This document shows positions 1 through 6,273 of a stretch of DNA of 12,959 nucleotides, one piece after another (position 1 is the stretch's first letter; every line of letters starts with the position of its first letter). Below the pieces are notes generated by a model. The model did not search any database. It was not told where the DNA came from and saw only the letters and a program-made list of their open reading frames with translations. The DNA comes from Candidatus Pacearchaeota archaeon (GTDB lineage: Archaea; Nanobdellota; Nanobdellia; Pacearchaeales; GW2011-AR1). The stretch is from assembly GCA_018304205.1 (NCBI GenBank), contig JAGVWR010000002.1:1-12959 (forward strand), read 5' to 3'. Made by a program: the position numbers and the translations under genes.

Positions 1-51
1 ATTCGTAATCAAGGTCGGTCTACCGACCAGTTAAAGTTGAGTGACTTTTAG
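1..51 (+). CDS. Possible C-terminal end of an upstream gene (partial)
   Basis: Frame 1 is open from the window edge and ends in TAG at 49-51, giving a 16-residue tail that ends in QLKLSDF. It would place a plus-strand gene tail-to-tail with the MopE-like gene, with the hairpin at 51-84 between them. The tail uses CGT and CGG for arginine, whereas most genes here use AGA/AGG, so it may equally be chance. A second frame is open to about base 32. No family can be named from so little. Confidence 0.3.
   Translation: MRNQGRSTDQLKLSDF
13..28. repeat. Perfect 7-bp inverted repeat
   Basis: GGTCGGT-CT-ACCGACC forms a perfect 7-bp stem with a two-base gap, unusually GC-rich for this sequence. It lies 23 bases before a second hairpin at 51-84. 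It could be a protein-binding palindrome, part of a terminator region, or simply coding sequence of the possible upstream gene. Confidence 0.5.
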
Positions 52-84
52 AAGCCCCGCAGCTCTGCTGCGATTGGGAGCTTC
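51..84. terminator. Long hairpin between convergent ends; copy 1 of a dispersed 24-base element
   Basis: The core stem is CGCAGC (58-63), loop TCT, GCTGCG (67-72). Outside it, GAAGC-CC (51-57) can pair with GG(G)-A-GCTTC (76-84), leaving a small bulge on the 3' side. The element ends 1 base before the stop codon of the minus-strand MopE-like gene (86-88) and begins at the possible upstream stop codon. This position suggests a 3'-end RNA structure or bidirectional terminator, though no strong poly-T run follows on the minus strand. The 24 bases at 55-78 recur at 12881-12904 with 21 identities. Confidence 0.5.
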
Positions 85-85
85 A

Positions 86-763
86 CTAGTCTTTGTAGGC
101 GCGAGTAAGTATTATTGTGGCTATTGTTATAAAAATAATTAAGACAATTATAAAGAATATTTTTGTTGTCTTGCTGTCTTCGGTAGGATATAGTTCTAAT
201 GTCTTATTCTTAGAAAGTATTATTTCTAGTGGCAATTCTTTGTTTTTTTCATTAGACTGAGTTTGTTGATTGGACTGACTTGCTGTGGAAGTGGTTGCTG
301 CTTTTTGAGTTGGGCAATTATCATCGACAATTGAATTACAATCGTTATCAAGACCATCACAAATTTCCTGACTTGGAGGAACCGCATTCTGACAATTACC
401 CCAAGAAGCGAATTGACCATATGAACAAGACCTTGTTTCTATCCCATAAGAACATTCTCCAGTATTTAATCCGCATGATCTTGTTTCAGTTATTTCTTCA
501 TCAATAAAGCCATCACAATCGTTATCAAGACCATCACAAATTTCCTTGCTTGGAATACAAGAAGCACCTTCCTTAGAATTAAAGTCCTGGCAATTTGGAT
601 CTCCTAGAATTGATCCATCATAGCAATATCCTGATTGACTTATATAATCGCAATATCCATTGCCGTCGTTATCTGCGTGATCATTACACTCAGCTGCAAT
701 AGAAAAAGAAACTGCAAAGATTATAGAAAGAGACAAAATCAATATGAACATTCCTCTTCTCAT
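86..763 (-). CDS. Exported MopE-repeat (putative metal-binding) protein with C-terminal membrane anchor
   Basis: This 225-residue protein has an N-terminal signal peptide (about residues 1-24), a Cys/Asp/Asn-rich ectodomain, a low-complexity Thr/Ser/Gln linker (about 153-175) and a hydrophobic C-terminal membrane segment (about 201-220) ending in a short basic tail. Two copies of the MopE-type motif are visible: EICDGLDNDCDGFIDE at 74-89 and EICDGLDNDCNSIVDD at 133-148. The first 45 residues hold a related Asp/Asn-rich stretch (DNDGNGYCDY). In this family the Asp/Asn-rich loops bracketed by cysteines are thought to bind calcium or other metals; MopE itself is a methanotroph copper-related surface protein. 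The protein is therefore probably membrane-tethered and displayed outside the cell. Its function is otherwise unknown. It is divergent from the next gene, with a TATA-like box about 25 bases upstream. Confidence 0.85.
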   Translation of the reverse strand: MRRGMFILILSLSIIFAVSFSIAAECNDHADNDGNGYCDYISQSGYCYDGSILGDPNCQDFNSKEGASCIPSKEICDGLDNDCDGFIDEEITETRSCGLNTGECSYGIETRSCSYGQFASWGNCQNAVPPSQEICDGLDNDCNSIVDDNCPTQKAATTSTASQSNQQTQSNEKNKELPLEIILSKNKTLELYPTEDSKTTKIFFIIVLIIFITIATIILTRAYKD

Positions 764-782
764 TTTAATATTTGTAATGCCG

Positions 783-793
783 TTTATTTAAAT
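783..793 (-). promoter_or_regulatory. TATA-like box for the MopE-repeat gene
   Basis: The minus strand reads ATTTAAATAAA here, centred about 25 bases ahead of the ATG at 763. This is the expected placement for an archaeal leaderless transcript. Confidence 0.55.
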
Positions 794-814
794 CTTTTCA
801 AACTGAGGTCATAA

Positions 815-825
815 TATTTAAATAA
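815..825 (+). promoter_or_regulatory. TATA-like box for the exported-protein operon
   Basis: ATTTAAATAAT is centred about 26 bases ahead of the ATG at 846. It faces away from the minus-strand TATA box at 783-793, so the 82-base gap holds two back-to-back promoters. Confidence 0.55.
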
Positions 826-845
826 TAAGGTTAATAGTTAAAGCA

Positions 846-1232
846 ATGAAGAAGGCGGTGTTTGGTATTATTCTTTTAATTTTAGTTCTTATTTTTGTTG
901 CTATAGGATTAAGATTTAATATATTGGGCAAGGTTGTTGATATCGGGACAGAAGAAGTTCCAAGACATGTGTTTTATAATAACTTAAGATTGTTGCCGAA
1001 AGCACAGTATTCTGAAAGTTGCTATCCGAAATCTGAGGTTTTGCCTGTGTTGCCTGGACAAGTTTGTTGCCAGGGATTGCAACAAGTTGGAGTTATAGAT
1101 TCTGCTCAGGAAGGATGTAATTTTGTTTCAGGAGTTGCTTTATGTACTAGTTGTGGCAATGGATTATGCGAATACGGAGAGAATGAATGTAATTGTGCGG
1201 AAGATTGCAACGCACCGGAAAAGAGGCTTTGA
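846..1232 (+). CDS. Small membrane-anchored Cys-rich exported protein
   Basis: A 128-residue protein with a single N-terminal hydrophobic segment (about 4-22), then a juxtamembrane LGKVV motif (27-31) like that of several other exported proteins here. The ectodomain holds ten cysteines. The last eight include the ordered motif CGNGLCEYGENECNCAEDC (103-121), a disulfide or metal-binding repeat common in archaeal and bacterial surface proteins. The same idea recurs in the downstream large protein at residues 664-690. The product is probably anchored by its N-terminus and displayed outside the cell. The stop lies only 6 bases before the start of the giant surface protease gene, so the two are probably co-transcribed. 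No enzymatic domain is visible, and I do not recognise a specific function. Confidence 0.8.
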   Translation: MKKAVFGIILLILVLIFVAIGLRFNILGKVVDIGTEEVPRHVFYNNLRLLPKAQYSESCYPKSEVLPVLPGQVCCQGLQQVGVIDSAQEGCNFVSGVALCTSCGNGLCEYGENECNCAEDCNAPEKRL

Positions 1233-1238
1233 TTATAA

Positions 1239-4200
1239 ATGGTGAAAAATAAAACTGGAATAAAAGGAGCAGGAAAACAGGCATTTCTAACGCTGTCTTT
1301 GGCAGCAGTATTTATATTAGCTATAAGTGTTGTTTCGGCGTCTGTTTTTACGGATATATTTCATAAATTAACTGGAAATGTTGTGGAAGGTTCAGATATT
1401 GAGTTGAATGATGTTAAAGAGGTTGGTGCTGATCCAACGTATATTGCAGGATTAAGAGCGGAATTTTTTGATTATACCACTCCGCTTTCTTCTATTCCTA
1501 ATTTGGCAGGAAAAACACCCGATGTTCAGAGAAAAGATTCACTTATTAATTATGGGAATAATAAAAATACTTTTTCTGGATTGCCTGCTAATTTCAAAGA
1601 TACTTTTGTTTTAAGGGAAACTGGATATATTTATATAAGTACTTCTGGGAATTATATTTTTTATCTGAAATCTGATGATGGCTCTAAGTTATATTTAGAT
1701 GGAAATTTAATTATTGATCATGATGGAATTCATTCGTTTGTTGAGAAATCAAGCGCTCCAATTGCATTAAGTATTGGATATCATTCTGTTAAAGTAGAGT
1801 ACTTTGAAAATTCTGACAGCGCTGGCTTGATTTTGTTATATTCCGGATCTACGATTAGCAAAAGAATTATTTCCAAGGCAGTCTTTTTCTATACTTCGGT
1901 TCCCAGCGTGTGCGGAAATAATGTTATAGAAGGAGGAGAATCTTGCGATGGAAATTCACAAAGTTGCACAATAAACGGATATTCAGGAGTGCAAGCATGC
2001 AATGCACAATGCACAGGGTTTGGAAATTGTATTACAACGCAAAGTTGCGGAGATGGAATTATAAATGGGAATGAGCAATGTGAGGGAAATAACTTAAATG
2101 GAAAGACTTGTCAAACACACGGATTTCTCAAAGGAAATTTAACTTGTGGAAGTGGTTGCAGTTTTGATACTTCACAATGTAAAAATGCTGTTTGTGGCGA
2201 TGGTGTTAAGGAAGGGATTGAGCAATGCGACGATGGCAATTTTGCTAATGAGGATGGTTGTACATCTCAATGCTTGATTGAAGTTTGCAATGAAAATTGG
2301 CAGTGTACAAGTTGGGGGGAGTGTACAAACGAACAACAAGTAAGAACCTGTACAGATACGCGTAACTGTGGAACTACTATTAATAAACCTTCGGTAACAC
2401 AAAGTTGCGGAAGCGATGCAGAACTAGTTTATAGCAATGATGGCTCTGATTTAACAGGAGGACAAAATGGAGTTCTTGTTGCTAATGATAACATAAAAGG
2501 ACAAATATTGAGTTTTGATGGAGTGAATGATTATATTTCTATTCCTGTAACAGGTGATAATTCTTTAGCTTTAACGACTAATAAATTTTCATTTGGTATA
2601 TGGACTTATTTGACTTCAACATCTCCTGGAACACAGTTGTTTATTTTCAGAGGAAAGAATGGAGCTGCATGGGGGTCTTACATACTTTCCTATGGAGGAA
2701 CAGAATGTCTTGAGAACAATGGAAAATATTATTTTGGATTTAGAACTGAAGGAGGTTCATGTGCTGCGCAAAGTGTTTCTTCAACTGCTGGAGTAATAAC
2801 AAATCAATGGGTGCACCTGGCTGGAACTTACGATGGAAGCAACTTGAAATTATATGTTAATGGAGTTTTGAATAACTCTGCTTCTGCTTCTGGAAATCCA
2901 TACGATTCTGGAAGTGCGATGTATATTGGTTCTGATTCCGGAACAAGAGGAACTGTAAATGGAAGGTTAGATGAGATTAAAGTTTACAACAGAGTATTAA
3001 GTGATACGGAAATTGCACAATTGGCAAATCTTAACAGTGTCTGTGGCGATGGCGTTAAGGAAGGGATTGAACAATGCGATGATGGCAATCAAATAAATAC
3101 AGACTCCTGCACAAATTATTGCGGAACACCGAAGTGTGGAGACAGCATAATTCAATCAGGCGAGCAATGCGACGATGGCAATTTATTTGAAGGGGATGGG
3201 TGTAACCCAATGTGTAAAACTGAATCTTGCGGAAACAATATTTGTGATTACCATTTAATTCAAGGAGTCTATGTTGCAGAAAGTTCTTTAACTTGTAGTC
3301 AAGATTGTCAGAATGCAGTAGTTTATGGTACTGAAGGAAGCGATTTATTCCAAGTGCATGATAGAAAAATTTTTGTAAACGACATTGAAAAAAGAAATGT
3401 TGTTTCTGGAGAGGTTTTAACTTTAAATGGACAAGGAGGAAATGATATATTTATAACAGTTGGTGCAGGCACACAAAAAATTATTGGAGGAAACGAAGAC
3501 GATACTTTTTGGATGGATTCAACAGATTCAATTCTCGACGTTAGTAGTTCTGAAACTTCAAAGAAACAGGTCAATATAATTAGCTTTTATTATCAGCCCT
3601 GGACAAATGATGTAAATAGCCCGGATTACATTCCTTTGGAATCTCTTGGACAGGATCTTAAAGATCCAATTGGAAAAGATTATTGGGGAACCTTACATAC
3701 GAACAAAGCTAATTTTGCAGAAACTTCCCTGTTTAAGAATGGAATGAAATATACTGATATTGCCCAAGGAAGTATAGGAAATTGCTATTTTTTGGCGCCT
3801 TTAACTTCTATGTCTAATACTATTAATCCTCAAACTCCAGAGATAATTAGAAATGCGATTGTAGATATTGGAGATGGAACATATATTGTTAGATACTATA
3901 GACCGTCTGGAGGAATTTATGTTCCTGCCTATATTAGAGTTGATGCTGACTTGTATGTTTCTGGAGGCAATCCAGTTTTTGCGAAAGTCAAAGATGGAAT
4001 ATGGGTTGCTATAATGGAAAAAGCTTATGTTTATTTTGCAACGCAATATGGCGGACAAGATCAAGGAAATGAATACAATGGAATTTCTGGAGGTAATATG
4101 TACGATGTTAATAATCAAATTCTTGGAAAAACAACATCATGGAATTACCTTCCTAGCAGTTTTAGTCTTTTGAATGCGCAGGAGTATATTGCAAACAAAT

Positions 4201-4382
4201 TGGAGCCAACATATGGTACACAAAGTTCTACTGCTTGTGGAGTTGTTCAAAATCATGCGTATGCCTCTTTGTATACAACTTCTAACACAATTTATAGTTA
4301 TAACCCTTGGGGATATAACCATGTTGAATGTGATATTAATACTTTCAAGCAAGGATTTACTTATGTTGCAAAGATAGCTTGA
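1239..4382 (+). CDS. Surface multidomain protein: PA14 / TSP1 / LamG / DUF4215 / RTX-like / calpain-type cysteine protease
   Basis: A 1047-residue exported protein. In order: N-terminal hydrophobic anchor or signal (about 16-36); juxtamembrane LTGNVV (44-49); PA14-like carbohydrate-binding domain (about 68-215, with YLKSDDGSKLYLDG at 142-155); Cys-rich repeats (225-348, one clear DUF4215 unit from 319); TSP1-like WQCTSWGEC (354-362); LamG/concanavalin-like domain (about 396-598); two more DUF4215 units (602-660); another Cys-rich unit (664-690); RTX-like GGNDIF and GGNEDDTFW (about 695-760); and a calpain-like C2 protease domain (about 780-1047). The protease motifs are QGSIGNCYFLAPL with Cys849 and Gln843, IWVAIMEKAY (921-930), NHAY with His1006, and YNPWG with Asn1022. 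All three catalytic residues are present, so it is probably active, perhaps calcium-dependent. Binding domains followed by a protease suggest it acts on cell-surface glycoproteins or polysaccharide-associated targets. The substrate is unknown. Confidence 0.88.
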   Translation: MVKNKTGIKGAGKQAFLTLSLAAVFILAISVVSASVFTDIFHKLTGNVVEGSDIELNDVKEVGADPTYIAGLRAEFFDYTTPLSSIPNLAGKTPDVQRKDSLINYGNNKNTFSGLPANFKDTFVLRETGYIYISTSGNYIFYLKSDDGSKLYLDGNLIIDHDGIHSFVEKSSAPIALSIGYHSVKVEYFENSDSAGLILLYSGSTISKRIISKAVFFYTSVPSVCGNNVIEGGESCDGNSQSCTINGYSGVQACNAQCTGFGNCITTQSCGDGIINGNEQCEGNNLNGKTCQTHGFLKGNLTCGSGCSFDTSQCKNAVCGDGVKEGIEQCDDGNFANEDGCTSQCLIEVCNENWQCTSWGECTNEQQVRTCTDTRNCGTTINKPSVTQSCGSDAELVYSNDGSDLTGGQNGVLVANDNIKGQILSFDGVNDYISIPVTGDNSLALTTNKFSFGIWTYLTSTSPGTQLFIFRGKNGAAWGSYILSYGGTECLENNGKYYFGFRTEGGSCAAQSVSSTAGVITNQWVHLAGTYDGSNLKLYVNGVLNNSASASGNPYDSGSAMYIGSDSGTRGTVNGRLDEIKVYNRVLSDTEIAQLANLNSVCGDGVKEGIEQCDDGNQINTDSCTNYCGTPKCGDSIIQSGEQCDDGNLFEGDGCNPMCKTESCGNNICDYHLIQGVYVAESSLTCSQDCQNAVVYGTEGSDLFQVHDRKIFVNDIEKRNVVSGEVLTLNGQGGNDIFITVGAGTQKIIGGNEDDTFWMDSTDSILDVSSSETSKKQVNIISFYYQPWTNDVNSPDYIPLESLGQDLKDPIGKDYWGTLHTNKANFAETSLFKNGMKYTDIAQGSIGNCYFLAPLTSMSNTINPQTPEIIRNAIVDIGDGTYIVRYYRPSGGIYVPAYIRVDADLYVSGGNPVFAKVKDGIWVAIMEKAYVYFATQYGGQDQGNEYNGISGGNMYDVNNQILGKTTSWNYLPSSFSLLNAQEYIANKLEPTYGTQSSTACGVVQNHAYASLYTTSNTIYSYNPWGYNHVECDINTFKQGFTYVAKIA
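2193..2240 (+). repeat. DUF4215-unit coding repeat, copy 1 of 3
   Basis: These 48 bases encode the CGDGVKEG..QCDDGN core of a DUF4215-like disulfide repeat. A second copy at 3042-3089 differs at only three bases, all in third codon positions and all silent. A third, more diverged copy is at 3135-3182. Confidence 0.75.
3042..3089 (+). repeat. DUF4215-unit coding repeat, copy 2 of 3
   Basis: Encodes the same 16 residues as 2193-2240, with three silent changes. The LamG domain lies between the two copies, suggesting duplication or gene conversion of the disulfide unit around a LamG insertion. Confidence 0.75.
3135..3182 (+). repeat. DUF4215-unit coding repeat, copy 3 of 3
   Basis: Shares the GEQCDDGN end with the other two copies but differs in the middle (CGDSIIQS). 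It directly follows copy 2, so the two form a tandem pair of disulfide units. Confidence 0.65.
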
Positions 4383-4392
4383 CTTTGATATC

Positions 4393-4408
4393 TATTTTTT
4401 AAGTTTTT
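4393..4408 (+). terminator. Poly-T terminator after the surface protease gene
   Basis: A T6 run (4395-4400) and a T5 run (4404-4408) follow the stop at 4380-4382 by 12 to 26 bases. Archaeal transcription ends on such T tracts without needing a hairpin. The runs overlap the last codons of the convergent regulator gene. Confidence 0.4.
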
Positions 4409-4890
4409 AAGACGACGACATTTGTCATTCCCCTTCTTTTTCTTTCTACTAGACCATTGCCCTCTAAACGATCTATTATTCTGGTAACCTTAGCTTTTCC
4501 AAATCCTGTTTTATCTATTATATCTGATTGGAAGATAGCTTTGTTTTCCTGAACTAATTTTAGAATTTGTTTTTCTTCTGGTTTTAATTGCGATAAATCT
4601 AACGTTTTTTCAATTATATTATCCCTTTTGTCCTTTACTCTTCTAATTATTATTCTTTCAGTTTGTTTAGAAAATATGAGAAATAAGCCTAGAATTATTA
4701 AAATACCCACAATTGTCAAGGATAAATAAGTCTGTTGTTCAATTGTTTGAAACATAGGACAACTATCATGTCCGACCATAGTACATGAAGTGTTTACAAT
4801 TTCTACCAATGCCCTATTGAATATGAGAATTATTAATATGATGATGATGGCTAGACCAATTACTAAATAACCTACATTCTTATTTTCCAT
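4399..4890 (-). CDS. Membrane-bound winged-helix transcriptional regulator
   Basis: A 163-residue protein with two membrane helices (about 6-26 and 54-74) joined by a short extracytoplasmic loop, then a cytosolic charged linker (75-98) and a MarR-like winged-helix domain (about 100-163; LKPEEKQILKLV, then the recognition-helix region KTGFGKAKVTRIIDRLEGNGLVERK). The loop holds CTMVGHDSCPM (36-46): two Cys, one His and Met residues, which could sense a metal or redox state. I start at the ATG at 4888-4890, not at an in-frame ATG 78 bases upstream. The extra residues would be untypical, and a TATA-like box sits about 26 bases before the chosen start, inside the longer frame. The gene is divergent from the glycine-zipper/cupredoxin operon and may control it. 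That link is inferred from position only. Confidence 0.82.
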   Translation of the reverse strand: MENKNVGYLVIGLAIIIILIILIFNRALVEIVNTSCTMVGHDSCPMFQTIEQQTYLSLTIVGILIILGLFLIFSKQTERIIIRRVKDKRDNIIEKTLDLSQLKPEEKQILKLVQENKAIFQSDIIDKTGFGKAKVTRIIDRLEGNGLVERKRRGMTNVVVLKT

Positions 4891-4910
4891 GTCAATGGAG
4901 AGAAAATTAC

Positions 4911-4921
4911 CCTTAAAAACC
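4911..4921 (-). promoter_or_regulatory. TATA-like box for the membrane-bound regulator
   Basis: The minus strand reads GGTTTTTAAGG, centred about 26 bases ahead of the ATG at 4890. This supports the shorter start and a leaderless transcript. Confidence 0.5.
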
Positions 4922-4929
4922 TTATGAAA

Positions 4930-4948
4930 CAAGATTTTTGAAATCTTG
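4930..4948. promoter_or_regulatory. Palindrome next to the regulator promoter (putative operator)
   Basis: CAAGATTT-TTG-AAATCTTG is a perfect 8-bp inverted repeat with a 3-base spacer. It lies just upstream of the TATA-like box of the minus-strand regulator, a usual position for an archaeal regulator site. A TGAAAC hexamer (4925-4930) abuts it. Confidence 0.5.
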
Positions 4949-4976
4949 ACAAAGCAAGGGTTCAACAAAATTAAAC

Positions 4977-4990
4977 TGAAACTAGTTTCA
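4977..4990. promoter_or_regulatory. 14-bp perfect palindrome upstream of the glycine-zipper operon (putative operator)
   Basis: TGAAACTAGTTTCA is a perfect palindrome ending 9 bases before the TATA box at 5000. An activator bound here would contact the BRE/TATA region. The half-site TGAAAC recurs at 4925-4930 beside the other divergent promoter. The adjacent membrane-bound winged-helix protein is the obvious candidate ligand, by position only. Confidence 0.55.
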
Positions 4991-4998
4991 CAAAAGCG

Positions 4999-5010
4999 CT
5001 TATATACTTA
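4999..5010 (+). promoter_or_regulatory. TATA box for the glycine-zipper/cupredoxin operon
   Basis: CTTATATACTTA is a near-ideal archaeal TATA box, centred about 24 bases before the ATG at 5028, so the transcript is probably leaderless. Confidence 0.7.
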
Positions 5011-5027
5011 TTTCTCTAAGAACAAAT

Positions 5028-5711
5028 ATGTCTTTCAAAGAATTTATTAAAGAACTTAACGGATCAAGAGTTGAAGGAGAATTAATAAAGACTGTTTTTT
5101 ACTCTCTTTTAGTCTCTTTTGCTCTCTTCGCGGTTTTGTATTTTTTCAAATTTAGATACATATCCGATTTTATTCCAAAATATGGGTTCTTTTTATTTTT
5201 TGCAATCTTAAGTTTTGGTTTAGTTGTTCCAACTATTAGACAAGTTAGGGCATATAAAAGGATGAATTGTATGTCTGGAATGATGGTCGGAATGACTATT
5301 GGAATGATGGCAGGATTTTTATCAGGATATTTTGTCGGAGCAACTAATGGAATGTTTATAGGAGGGGTTTTTGGCATGACCGTCGGAGTAACACTAGGAA
5401 TATGGACGGGTTCGTGTTGTGGAGTTATGGGCTTTCTTGAAGGAATAATGGCTGGATTTATGGGCGGTTGGATGGGAGCCATGACTGCCGTAATGCTTAT
5501 TAATGACAATCTTAAACTTGCAAGTCTCTTGATATTTCTAGTTTGCGCAGTTATATTAATTTCTTTAAATTATATGATTTTCTTAGAAACAAAAGAAAAT
5601 GAAAGAGAAATGGAAGAAGATCATTTTATTACCCTGGTAATTAGCTTTATTTTAACATCAGTCACATCATGGATAGTTGTATTTGGTCCAAGGAGTTTGT
5701 TATTTACATGA
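5028..5711 (+). CDS. Polytopic Met/Gly-rich glycine-zipper membrane protein
   Basis: A 227-residue membrane protein. Hydrophobic segments lie at about 24-41, 52-70, 165-185 and 199-219, flanking a central region (79-156) with extreme periodicity. Glycine occupies every fourth position from 84 to 132 (13 in a row) and again at 135, 139, 143 and 147 after a one-residue phase slip. The same region holds 15 methionines and Cys81, Cys130 and Cys131. Such GxxxG ladders pack transmembrane helices tightly, and Met/Cys side chains could line a path for Cu(I). I recall similar unnamed proteins near cupredoxin genes in bacteria, but cannot verify this here. The stop overlaps the next start by ATGA, so it is translationally coupled to a cupredoxin. 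Copper handling is inferred from this and from the CopA locus downstream. Confidence 0.8.
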   Translation: MSFKEFIKELNGSRVEGELIKTVFYSLLVSFALFAVLYFFKFRYISDFIPKYGFFLFFAILSFGLVVPTIRQVRAYKRMNCMSGMMVGMTIGMMAGFLSGYFVGATNGMFIGGVFGMTVGVTLGIWTGSCCGVMGFLEGIMAGFMGGWMGAMTAVMLINDNLKLASLLIFLVCAVILISLNYMIFLETKENEREMEEDHFITLVISFILTSVTSWIVVFGPRSLLFT

Positions 5712-6196
5712 AAGTTAGGAAAAATACGTTATATACAATAGGGATTGTACTAATTTTATTTTCGTTCGGATTTCTTTTTTTATCCCAAGGTGAAAGTAAT
5801 TTAGTAACTGGCAATTCCATATTAGAAAACGCAGGCAATGTTCAGATTGTAAAAATGTATGTCGAAAATGGAAAGTATATTATTACTCCTTCGGAATTTA
5901 AAAGAGGAGATATAGTAAGAATAGAAGCAGACATGTCAAAAATGCCAGGGTGCTCAAAATCAATAGTTATTTCTGCGTTTAATATTAGAAAAACATTAAC
6001 AAATACCAATAACGTCATAGAATTTAAAGCTGAAAAAGCAGGAACATTCAATATTGTATGTTCTATGAATATGTATAAAGGTGTCTTCACAATTTTGGAA
6101 TATGATGGCTCAAAATCAAACTTCGTTGAACAAGCATCTTCTGGAGGCCACTCTTGCGGAGGATCTGGCGGGGGATGTGGAGGATGCGGAGGCTAA
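5708..6196 (+). CDS. Membrane-anchored cupredoxin with Gly-Cys tail
   Basis: A 162-residue protein: N-terminal anchor (about 8-26), juxtamembrane VTGNSI (33-38), a cupredoxin-like domain (about 45-131) and a C-terminal tail HSCGGSGGGCGGCGG (148-162). The domain shows two ligand motifs of this subfamily, MPGCSKSIVI (Cys82) and FNIVCSMNMYKG (Cys118, Met120, Met122), which would bind copper by Cys and Met. The tail adds three cysteines and a histidine and may be a second metal site. I start at 5708 rather than an in-frame ATG at 5669, because the ATGA overlap with the previous gene, the basic MKVRKN start and a normal hydrophobic anchor all follow from it. The domain should face the outside of the cell. 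Confidence 0.85.
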   Translation: MKVRKNTLYTIGIVLILFSFGFLFLSQGESNLVTGNSILENAGNVQIVKMYVENGKYIITPSEFKRGDIVRIEADMSKMPGCSKSIVISAFNIRKTLTNTNNVIEFKAEKAGTFNIVCSMNMYKGVFTILEYDGSKSNFVEQASSGGHSCGGSGGGCGGCGG

Positions 6197-6242
6197 TAAT
6201 TGCCAAGAAATTTAAAATAATTAACCCTTAATCTTTCACAAG

Positions 6243-6253
6243 TTATATAAATA
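6243..6253 (+). promoter_or_regulatory. TATA box for the second cupredoxin gene
   Basis: TTATATAAATA lies about 26 bases before the ATG at 6274, a strong archaeal TATA box giving a leaderless transcript. The second cupredoxin thus has its own promoter. Confidence 0.7.
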
Positions 6254-6273
6254 AACAAAAATTTCAAACTAAA

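Noticed and set aside
4137..4377. Short open frames on both strands under the protease domain
   Set aside because: They overlap the conserved calpain motifs in the true frame and have no promoter or family features.
4399..4968. Longer form of the membrane-bound regulator, starting 78 bases upstream
   Set aside because: The TATA-like box (4911-4921) and part of the palindrome fall inside the extra part, and the extra residues do not look like part of the two-helix plus winged-helix layout. The ATG at 4890 fits a leaderless start.
5099..5509. Minus-strand open frame of 136 codons rich in Pro-Ile-Pro repeats
   Set aside because: It is the antisense of the glycine ladder: repeated Gly codons read as Pro on the other strand, so the periodicity has no independent meaning.
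5669..6196. Longer form of the first cupredoxin starting at 5669
   Set aside because: The first 13 codons lie inside the previous gene, whereas the ATG at 5708 gives an ATGA overlap and a normal basic lead before the membrane anchor.
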